A stretch of DNA of 64,000 nucleotides. Origin: Saccopteryx bilineata (taxonomy: Eukaryota; Chordata; Mammalia; Chiroptera; Emballonuridae). The notes under the pieces are model-generated. The model did not search any database. It saw only the letters and a list, made by a program, of their open reading frames with translations, and was not told where the DNA came from. The stretch lies in NCBI RefSeq assembly GCF_036850765.1, contig NC_089498.1:74998305-75062304 (forward strand), read 5' to 3'. This document shows, in pieces, positions 55,436 through 64,000 of the stretch (within the stretch, counting starts at the first letter, position 1; each line of letters starts with the position of its first letter). Position numbers and translations under genes: made by a program.

Positions 55436-56512
55436 AATGGTAATAGCTATTAACTTAATTTTGGAAAATTTAAATTTAATGTATTGAATAGTGAATCAAG
55501 GTTGAAAAATGAGGATTTTTCATTCTTCTAATTAAATGGATTTATAACTGAACATCCAAAGAAATCCAATAAAAAGAATGCATATGTCTAATGGTATGAT
55601 GTTCTAGTTGTAGTGACTATGATAAAAGCAGATAGTGGGAAAATGGTTGCAATAGGCAGAGACTTTTGTTCATCATTTTAAAAATTAATTTTTAAATGTT
55701 AAAATTTTGAGATAATTATTGGCATACCTTGGAGATATTGTGGGTTGAGTTCCACACAACCACCATTAAGGAAATAGAGTCATAAATCTTTTGGTTTCCC
55801 AGTGCATATAATAGTTATGTTTATACTATATTTCTGTCTGCTAAGTGTGCATTAGCATTATGTCTACCATGATATATGTACCTTAATTAAAGATGCTTTT
55901 TTGCTAAAAAATGCTAACTATCATCAGAGCCTTCGGTGAGTCATAAATTTTTTTGCTGGTGGAGGGTCTTGCCTTGATGTTGGTTGCTGATGACTGATCG
56001 GAGGGGGTAGTAGCTGAAGGTTGGGGTGATTGTGGCACTTTCTTAAAATAAGGAAACAATGAAGTTTGCTGCATCAGTTGACTCTTTCACAAATGATTTC
56101 TCTGTAGCATGTGACGTTGTTTGATAGCATTTACCCATAGTAGAACTTCTTTTGAAGTTGCAGTCAATTTTTTTCTCCCATGCTTCTGCTTTATCAGCTA
56201 AATTTATGTAATATTTTAAATTCTATGTTTTCATTTTAATAGTCGTCACAGCATCTTCAACAGGATTAGGTTCCATCTCAAGAAACTACATTTTTTGCTC
56301 ATCAGTCCTTAGCATCTTCTCATAAGTGAAAGTTTTATCATGAGATTGCAGTAATTCAGTCCCATCTTTAGGACCTCTGTCTAATTCCAGTCATGTTGCA
56401 GTTATTTCCTCCACTGAAGTCTTGAACCTCTCAAAGTCACTTATGAGGGTCGGAGTTAACTTTTTCTAAATAGGTTACTATTTTGACCTCTTCCCATGAA
56501 TCATGAATGTTC

Positions 56513-56815
56513 TTAATGGCATCTAGAATGATGACTTACTTCCCAGAAGGGTTTCAGTTTACTTTGTCCAGATCTATCACAAGAATCACTATCTATGGCA
56601 GCTATAGAATTCCAAGATGCATTTCTTAAATAATAAGACTTGAAAGTTGAAATTACTCCTTGATCCATGGGCTGCAGAATGGATATTGTGTTAGCCGATA
56701 TGAAAACAACATTAATTTCATATATTTCCATCAGAACACTTGGGTGACCAGTTGCATTATCAATGAGCTGTAATATTTTGAAAAGAATAATTTTTTTCTG
56801 AGCAGTAGATCTCAA
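56513..56815 (-). pseudogene. Tigger1 transposase fragment (DDE domain end)
   Basis: [40 protein letters not shown] and [20 protein letters not shown]. The LIDNAxGHP segment carries a DDE-domain catalytic Asp. The frame ends in stops on both sides. Confidence 0.92.
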
Positions 56816-56910
56816 CGGTGGCCTTAAAATAATCAGTAAACTATGTTTTAAACAGACGTGCTGTCATCCAGGCTTGGTTGTTTCATGCTAAAGCACAGGC
56901 AGAGTGGATT

Positions 56911-57144
56911 TCACATAATTATAAGGTCCCTTGGATTTTCAGAATGGTAAGTGGGCATTGGCTTCAACTTAAAATTGCCAGCTACATTAGCCCCTAACAA
57001 GAGAATCAGCCTGTTCTTTGGAGCTTTGAAACCAGGCATTGACTTCTTTCTAACTACAAGTGTTCTAGTTAACATCTTCTTCCAATATGAGTGAATCACT
57101 GTTAGCTTTAGACTTTTCTTCTGCAGCTTCCTCATCTCTCTCAA
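56911..57144 (-). pseudogene. Tigger1 transposase fragment (middle)
   Basis: [33 protein letters not shown] and [20 protein letters not shown] match the Tigger1 transposase core upstream of the DDE end. The segment between the [10 protein letters not shown] part and the LTRTLVV part is shortened relative to the family as I recall it. Confidence 0.9.
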
Positions 57145-57959
57145 CCTTCGTGGAATTGAAGGGGATTAGGTCCTTGCTCTGGATCTTCCATCCAGACCAC
57201 TAAAACTTTGTTCATATCAGCAGTAGGCTGTTGTGCTCTCTTATTATTCCTGTGGTAATCGAAGTGGCACTTTTAATTTCTTTCAAGAACTTTTCTTTGT
57301 ATTTGCAACTTTGCTCTTTAGTACAAAAGGCCTAGCTTTCAGCCTCTCTTGGCTCTGGACATGTTTTCCTCATTAAGTACATTCATTCCTAGTTTTTGAT
57401 TTAAAGTTAGAGATCACTCTTTCTGTCATTTGAACACTTAGAGGCCATTGTAGAATTATTAGTTGCCCTAATTTCAGTATTGTTATGTTTCAGGGAATAG
57501 GGATCTCCAAGGACAAGGAAAGAGATGGGGGGATGGCTGGTTGGTGGAGCAATTGTAACACACACAACATTTCCTATTAAGTTTGCCATCTTGTATGGTC
57601 ACGATAAAGGTACCCCAAAACAATTACAATAGTAATATCAAAGATCGCTGATCACAGGTTACCATAACAATGATATTAATGAAAAGTTTGAAATATTAGA
57701 GCATTACTATAATGTGGACTCAGAGGCATGAGGTGAGCAATGCTGTTGGGAAAATGGTGCTGGTAGATTTGCTTGACATAGGGGTGCCAAAAACCTTCCA
57801 TTAGTAGCACTCACAGTATCTGTGAAGCACAACAAAACAAGGTATGCCTTCATCTATTCACATGCAGTTTTAAGAAATACTGTGGAGAGATTTCCCCAAT
57901 GGTAACATATTTCAAAACTGTAGTACAATAACCCAACCAGGATATTGGCATTGATACAT

Positions 57960-58640
57960 TCCACTGATCTTATTCCATTTTATTACTTTTACTTGTCATT
58001 TGTGTGTGTGTATATGTGTATGTGTTTATTTAGTTCTTTGTAATTTTATTACATGTACAGGCTTCTGTATCTACCACCACAGTCAAGATACATCACATTT
58101 TCATTGCCAGAAGGATCATTATCCTTTTATAACCGTATCTACCTTTTCCCTCCCTTCTCCCTAACCCCTCTCAACCACTAATCTGTTCATTTCTATAGGT
58201 TTGTCATTTCACGAATGTTTGACACTGGCTTTTTTTCTCCCACTCAGCATTTATCAATAGTTCATGCCTTTTTTTCTTTATTGTGGTAAAATATATGTAA
58301 CATAGTATTTATTTTAACTATTTGTTTAAGCGTACAATTCAGTAACATTAAATATGTTCACAGTGTTGTATATCCATCACCACTAACTATACCTAAAATT
58401 TTTTCATCATCCTCCCCAAAACTCTGTACCAATTAAGCAATAACTTTGTTCGCCCTATTTCCTGGTATCTTCTATTCTTTCTGTCTCTATGAGTTTGCCT
58501 TTTCTTGGTACCTCATGTAAATGTAATCACATAATATTTGTCCTTCTGTGACTGGCTTATTTCATTACTCATATTCTCAAGGTCCATGTATGTTGTAACA
58601 TATCAGAATTTCAGTCCTTTTTACAGCTGAATAGTATTGT
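57960..58640 (-). repeat. old L1M (antisense)
   Basis: TTTAGTTCTTTGTAATTTTA, CCACCACAGTCAAGATACAT, CAACCACTAATCTGTTCATT, then a second-type segment GTGGTAAAATATATGTAACA, GTTGTATATCCATCACCACT and CCTCATGTAAATGTAATCAC. Two L1M pieces may be joined near 58265. Confidence 0.78.
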
Positions 58641-59010
58641 AGCATCTGCATTTTTATTAATAACATGAATGAACTATTGATGACTTGCTTTGCAATTCTA
58701 TATATGACCTGAAGCTGACAATAAGTTGTATAGTTAATGTGTTGTTTATTCAAAATAGAGATTGAAAATAGTTATTAGACTAAAGGATGGACTAAATTGA
58801 TCAAGATATATTGAACATTGATACATGTCAAATTTCATATATGATTCCAAAAAGAAGTTTTACTGTAGATAGATGCTATGTGATTTAACAGCGGGTGACA
58901 TAAAAAATTCCTGGGGGTTTCCTTTGAATGTTCATTGTGAGTCTACAGTGTGATGTAGGCTCTGTAAATGGAAGCAAAGTGTTAAGAAGGAGGACTGTGA
59001 TTGTTCTAGA
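58641..59010. other. unique intronic sequence
   Basis: Nothing recognised. Confidence 0.4.
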
Positions 59011-59275
59011 CAGCGATTTTCAACCAGTGGGCTGCAAGAGTTTTTAAAACACTCAATACTTGACTATTTACTCAGGAGCACTGACCTCTTTACCCTTAGA
59101 TTGTCAAATTAAAAAATGACAACAGCCAACACAATAGTAGCCATCCAGGGTGAATAAATCAAAATTATACCTATTTCTTTTTTGTCAGATCAGCAAAAAA
59201 GATTTTTTGGTGTGCCACAGAACTTTAGTAATCAGATTATGTATGCCATGAGATGTGAAAGGTTGAAAATCATTG
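59011..59275. mobile_element. hAT-type MITE (CAGCGATTTTCAACC ends)
   Basis: 265 bp, beginning CAGCGATTTTCAACCAGTGG and ending GGTTGAAAATCATTG, an imperfect 15-bp inverted repeat. The flanks GTTCTAGA (59003-59010) and TTCTAGAG (from 59276) look like an 8-bp target duplication with a one-base slip. No ORF. The GTGTGCC-GAACTTTAGTAAT interior is what I associate with a hAT MITE found in bat genomes. Confidence 0.85.
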
Positions 59276-61094
59276 TTCTAGAGTGTTGTGTTCATTTCTG
59301 AGTATCTTATTTGATGGGCACACATTTAAAAACACATATTTAAGTGAGAAACCAACATGATCTGACAGGAATTTAGTACAAGGTGCAGTGTTATAAGGAA
59401 GGTGTTATAAGATGGAGTGGACTGTGTTGGAAAGTAGTCAGATCTTTGTCAAAGAATTTGTTCAAGCACAGGCTGGCTGAACTCTTGACAAGGGCATTGT
59501 GAAGAGTATTTTAATATCTGTAGTTGGGATGTGAGGATAGAAGGTGCTCCATTAAGCATAACACTATATGGATCGTCAACCTTGAGGTTTTGTGATTACA
59601 GAAACATGGTAGAATCCTGGAGTTTAAACTGTTAATAATGTTGTCTCTTGGGGATGGGATTACAGGGGACTGTTACTTTCCATGTTATATATTTCTGTAT
59701 TTAACTTTAGTCAGTACAACAATTATGTATTACTCTATTTTTAAAACAGCAAAGAAGTTATAAATATTCTTGTTTTGCAAAGTGATACAATTTAACACTT
59801 TAATTTTAAAATTTTCAAAAATGACAAGTTAATGTAAACATTATTAGCATTTAAAAACCTTTGTATGTATTGAGAAGTGTGTGTACACATGAAAGTTGGA
59901 TACATGAATTTTTTTTACACTTTGGGAAAGTACTTTGCTTAATGTTTGCCTCTATTCCTTTCTGTAGTTGTCTGGATGGTGACAGGGAAAGTTGGTTGGG
60001 CTTTGGCAGGTCATTCTGCAAACTAAGATTTACCTCCAGTTCCAGGTTTGGGTTATTAGATAGCTAAATAAGAAGATTCTGACTAATTTCTATGGTTAAT
60101 TTTACCCCCATTGACTGCTGCTGCCTGGTCCCTTGTGCTTGTAAAGGCTGATACTTCTAAAAGGAAGTGAAAGTGAAAAGAATTGTTGCATTCTCATAGG
60201 AAAGTATTTCCTTCTAACTCAGACTTCCCTCAGATGTTTTTTTATCTCAGAGACCAAGGTTGGCCCTTTATGGTTGTTGGGAATAAAAGATTATGACCAA
60301 TACTTGCCCCTAGGAGATACTTAGAAGAAATGTTGCTAAGCTGCCTTAGTAAACAGGTTGTAAACAAACTCTTGAGTCACACGTTCTTTCTCCATTATTA
60401 TCTTAGTAAAGTTTAGTTTTGGATTCTAATGACTTAAATGCTACAATTCTCTCACAATATTTTAAAATATGTAATGTGTCAGTGAAGAGAGTTGTTACTA
60501 TGCTTCCCTTGCTGTTTAACAGTGCCCTTTGGTGATTTTTAGGCTAGGCATTTAGCAATCTAAATAGTGGACAGTCTTGGACATTGTTGCTTGATGTCAA
60601 CATGAATCTGTTTGGTGTTTGAGACTGCAGTACTGAGAGAAATGATTCTGTTTGCATTTGGTCAGAGAACTTTCACAGACTGGTTGCTTTTCATGTTTAT
60701 AAAAACGTTTCCACAAAAAGTTGTTTATAATTTGCTGCAGTGTTCACTATAATGTTTCTCCAAACTTCTTAGTCTTAATGAAGCATGCAGGGCATATGAC
60801 TTATGGCTTAAACTCTAAATAGTCACATTTTTCTTGAACTTGCTTTCTCCAAACTTGAGGAATTCTTTAGTTGGTATCATAATAGTGGTATAGTCCAAAC
60901 TCTTCCGTCGTAAGTTTGCATTGTTGGCAGTGTTATAAGGAGTAAACTGTGTCTTGGAGATAAGAAAACATAAAAAGGAGAGTGATTTCTAAAGTACTAT
61001 TGCAATAGCAGAAATTTTCTGTTAGAGCAGTATCGGACTGAACATGGTAGAACAGATGAGCAGAAACCTCAGTTCAAGAAATACTAATTTAAGA
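59276..61094. other. mostly unique intronic sequence
   Basis: No supported gene. Near 59645-59720 a GGGATTACAGGGGACTGTTA ... TTTCTGTATTTAA stretch looks like an old repeat 3' end, but I cannot name it. Confidence 0.4.
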
Positions 61095-61204
61095 GGGGCT
61101 TGAACATACAGTATGGTCTGGAGACATACGTTGCAGAGTTGGGCACCTGAAACCTATATAGTTATGTTAACCAGTGTCACCCCAATAAATTCAAAAAATA
61201 TTTT
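61095..61204 (+). repeat. L1 3' UTR tail
   Basis: Short plus-strand L1 terminus: GGGCACCTGAAACCTATATA, GTTAACCAGTGTCACCCCAA then TAAATTC and an A/T-rich tail. 5'-truncated to about 110 bp. Confidence 0.7.
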
Positions 61205-61785
61205 TAAAATTTTATTTATGATTTTAATTTATTGTGTTTACATAGATTCAAGTGTCCCACTGAATATATCTCCCCACCCCTGTGGGGTGGGGGGGTAAAG
61301 AGGGTGTTCCCCTCAGCCACCCCCTTTACCCCTGCTCCCAATGCTTTCCCCCTTTCCCTCTATGATTTGCTGTTCTGTTCTCTTTTATGCATTTGTTATG
61401 TATATATAATTTCACCAATCTCTTTCCCTTCTCTGATCCCATCTTCTCTTCTACTTTCCCTCTGTCCGCTTTCCCTCTGGTCCCTTTGATCCTACCTCTG
61501 CCTCTATTCTGCTCCTCAGTTCACATTGTTCATTGGATTCCTCAAATGACTGAGGTCCAATGATATTTTTCTTTTTCTGCTTGGCTTATTTCACTTAGCA
61601 TGATAGTTTCCAGGTCCATCCATGTTGTCGCAAAAGGTAAGGTTTTCTTCTTCCTCATGGCTGCATAGTATTCCATTGTGTATATGTACCACAGCTTTTT
61701 AATGCACTTGTCCACTGACGGACACTTGGGCTGTTTCCAGATCTTGGCTATTGTAAACAGTGCTGCCATAAACATGGGTGTACAG
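61205..61785 (-). mobile_element. L1 3' end (minus strand)
   Basis: 3' UTR and ORF2 C-terminus (61542-61775: [50 protein letters not shown]). It stops abruptly at 61785, where plus-strand L1 5' sequence begins. Same C-terminal lineage as the 8.6 kb and 50.7 kb elements. Confidence 0.9.
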
Positions 61786-64000
61786 GGTAACGTCAGAGAA
61801 ATGGCGCCGTGAGGAGCGCGACTGACAAATCTCCTCCAAATTTCAACAAGTTCATCAACCAGAGACAGAAAAATCTATCCTTGGAGCATATGGAAGTTAA
61901 CACACTGAAGGCAAAGTGCTATCAACAAGACCACCCTCAGATGCCATTAAGAAAAAGGAAATCAAATATCATGGATACAAAAGATAGAGAAGTAACACAG
62001 GTAGATGTGGAAAATCTATGGAGAAAAATTTTAATATATTGTAAACCTTGGAGCTAAATGACAGAGAATTTAAAATAGAAATCCTAAAAATACTTAGAGG
62101 TATACAAGAAAACACAGAAAAGCAATTTAGGGAGCTCAGAAAACAACTCAATGAAAACAAAAATTATATTACCAAGGAAATTGAAACTATAAAAACAAAT
62201 CAAACAGATGAAAAACTCAATTCATAAACTGAAAAACAAGGTAACAAGCCTAGCTAATAAAACAGGCCAGATAGAAGGAAGGATTAGTGACATAGAAGAC
62301 AAGCAACTTCAGGCACAACAGAGAGAAGAAGAGAGAGACTCAAAAATTAAAAAAAAAAAGGGGGGAAGCCCTACAGGAATTGTCTGACTCCATCAAAAAG
62401 AATAACATAAGAATAGTAGGTATATCAGAGGGAGGAGAGAGAGAAAATGGAATGGAGAATATATTCAAACAAATAATAGACGAGAACTTCCCAAGCCTAT
62501 GGAAAGAACTAAAGCTTCAAATTCAAGAAGCAAACAGAACACCGAGTTTTCTTAACCCCAACAAACCTGCTCCAAGGCACATCATAATGAAAATGGCACA
62601 AACCAACAACAAAGAAAAAATTCTCAAGGCAGCCAGGGAAAAGAAGAATACAACATATAAAGGAAGGCCTATTAGATTATCATCAGATTTTTCAGCAGAA
62701 ACTCTACCAGCTAGAAGAGAGTGGACCCAATATTTAAAGCCCTGAAAGAGAGGAACTTTCAGCCAACTTTACCCATCAAAGCTATCCTTCAAGTATGAAG
62801 GAGAAATAAAAATTCATAAGTACAGAAAAGATGAGGGAATTTATCATCAGAAAACCCCCACTCCAGGAAATACTAAAGGGGGTTTTTCAACCAGATTCAA
62901 AAAACAAAACAAAACCACAAGTAAAAGCTCCACCAAGAACACAATAAAACCAAATTTAAACTGTGACAACAAAAGCAAAAAAAACAACAACAAAAAAACG
63001 GGAGAGGACGGAGATTAACAGTAGCAAAGGACGATGAAGTGCAGAAACTCTCATAAGATAGGGCACTACAATGAATATGGTAGGTACCCTTTTCATTACT
63101 TAATGGTAACCACCATTGAAAAAACCACCACAGAAGGACATGACTTAAAAACGGTAGCAACAGAGGAAAGAAGTAAGGAATACAAACAAAAACAAATGAT
63201 AGGAAAAGAAAATAAAAAAATTAAACAAGATACAAAACTAACAGAAAGCAATTTATAAAATGGCAATAGGGAACCCACAAGTGTCAATAATTACACTAAA
63301 AGTAAATGGATTAAACTCACCAATAAAAAGACAGAGTAGCAGAATGGATTAAAAAAGAAAATCCAACTGTATGCTGTCTACAAGAAGCACATCTAAGCAA
63401 CAAGGATAAAAACAAATTCAAAGTGAATGGCTGGAAAACAATACTCCAAGCAAATAACATCCAAAAAAAGCAGGTGTAGCAATACTCATATCTAATAATG
63501 CTGACTACAAGACAGAAAAAGTACTCAGAGACAAAAATGGTCATTTCATAATGATTAAGGGGACACTGAATCAAGAAGACATAACAATCCTTAATATATA
63601 TGCACCAAACCAAGGAGCACCAAAATATATAAGACAGCTACTTATTGACCTTAAAACAAAAACTGACAAAAATACAATCATACTTGGAGACCTCAGTACA
63701 TCGCTGATGGCTCTAGATTAGTCATCCAAACAGAGAATCAATAAAGCTATATTGGCCTTAAACGAAACAATAGAGCATCTGGATATGATAGACGTCTACA
63801 GGACACTTCATCCCAAAGTGACAGAGTATACATTTTTCTCTAGTGTACATGGAACATTCTCAAGAATTGACCATATGTTGGGCCACAAAAATAACATCAG
63901 CAGATTCAGAAAAATTGAAATTGTACCAAGCATATTTTCTGACCATAAAGCCTTGAAACTAGAATTCAACTGCAAAGAAGAGGAAAAAAACCACAAAAAT
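61786..64000 (+). mobile_element. plus-strand L1 5' half, running off the window
   Basis: Starts with a short GC-richer leader (GAAATGGCGCCGTGAGGAGC, about 61799) and continues through ORF1 (about 61938-62745) into the ORF2 endonuclease region (from 63259: MAIGNPQVSIITLKVNGLNS). ORF1 and ORF2 contain stops and frameshifts. The ORF1 sequence differs clearly from the ORF1 of the L1s at 13.4 kb and 43.1 kb, so this is a second L1 lineage. The 3' part lies beyond 64000. Confidence 0.88.
62380..62745 (+). pseudogene. L1 ORF1 C-terminal fragment (second lineage)
   Basis: 121-residue frame: KKNNIRIVGISEGGERENGM (RRM region), NPNKPAPRHIIMKMAQTNNK, ILKAAREKKNTTYKGRPIRL and SSDFSAETLPARREWTQYLK. The RRM and C-terminal domain are largely complete, but upstream coding sequence has stops (for example near 62054 and 62225). 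Confidence 0.92.

Larger units (their letters stand above)
55720..57850 (-). mobile_element. Tigger1-type (pogo superfamily) DNA transposon, near full length, decayed
   Basis: The left end GGCATACCTTGGAGATATTG and right end AACAAGGTATGCCTT form inverted termini (Tigger1: CAGGCATACCT...). In between, on the minus strand, lie transposase remnants: N-terminus MASKCSNDRKSDL (near 57407-57448), a middle part at 56911-57144 and a DDE-domain part at 56513-56815. At about 2.13 kb it is a little shorter than the 2.4 kb I recall for the family, with small internal deletions. Heavily mutated and inactive; expected to be an ancient, eutherian-wide insertion. Confidence 0.92.

Noticed and set aside
55720..57850. 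Possibility of a domesticated transposase gene in the Tigger element
   Set aside because: The transposase is in several short frames with stops and deletions and shows no sign of preservation.
1682..64000. Search for MCU exon 2 and other host exons
   Set aside because: No frame resembled the remaining MCU protein or any other host protein. By eye I could miss a very short exon; a translated search would settle it.

Overview
The window is vertebrate nuclear DNA from a placental mammal, most likely a bat (Chiroptera). The evidence is the repeat content: 28 tRNA-derived SINE copies or fragments with 'GCTCAGTGGTAGAGC' or 'GTGGCGCAGTGGATAGAGC' heads of the kind I associate with bat SINEs, at least two L1 lineages, and several small terminal-inverted-repeat DNA transposons with clean target-site duplications. 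Young DNA transposons are typical of bats and rare in other mammals. I cannot name the family or species from sequence alone.

One protein-coding exon is recognisable. Positions 1535-1681 on the plus strand are the first coding exon of MCU, the pore-forming subunit of the mitochondrial calcium uniporter. It lies in a CpG island (about 1375-2250) with GC boxes, an inverted CCAAT box and a YY1-type motif on the start codon. It ends in phase 0 at a consensus GTGAGC donor. No sequence resembling MCU exon 2 was seen, so everything from 1682 to 64000 reads as part of the very long MCU intron 1.

Layout. 1-720: L1 fragment with target duplication. 721-1374: unique upstream flank. 1375-2250: CpG island and exon 1. 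2250-7157: mostly unique intron. 7158-7881: hAT-type element carrying a nested SINE. 8596-14650: near-complete minus-strand L1 with two nested SINEs and a perfect 13-bp target duplication. 14.6-34.5 kb: unique sequence with many SINEs, MIR/L2 remnants, a second copy of the hAT element (19627-19974, inverted), two copies of a mariner-like MITE (17483-18134 and 29601-29834), a MER5-type element and a Tigger3-like element. 34.5-36.7 kb: compound CCCT/TTCC microsatellite beside a twin-primed (5'-inverted) L1. 37-40 kb: old L1M fragments. 40.4-48.45 kb: a plus-strand L1 broken by four or more nested insertions. 49.2-50.2 kb: another TIR element, a (TG)n tract and a SINE. 50.7-54.2 kb: an L1 with a perfect 16-bp target duplication that has lost ORF1 and the endonuclease region. 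55.7-57.85 kb: near-full-length decayed Tigger1. 59.0-59.3 kb: another hAT MITE. 61.1-64.0 kb: L1 pieces in both orientations, running off the window.

Functionally this is one promoter plus first exon driving a long intron, with the intron built mainly from transposable elements. I found no second host gene, CRISPR array, bacterial feature, ERV or novel multi-gene system. The observations most worth checking are a 21-codon uORF ending 3 nt before the MCU start, a possible 116-nt cassette exon at 24658-24773, the TIR-element families, and the internally deleted L1.
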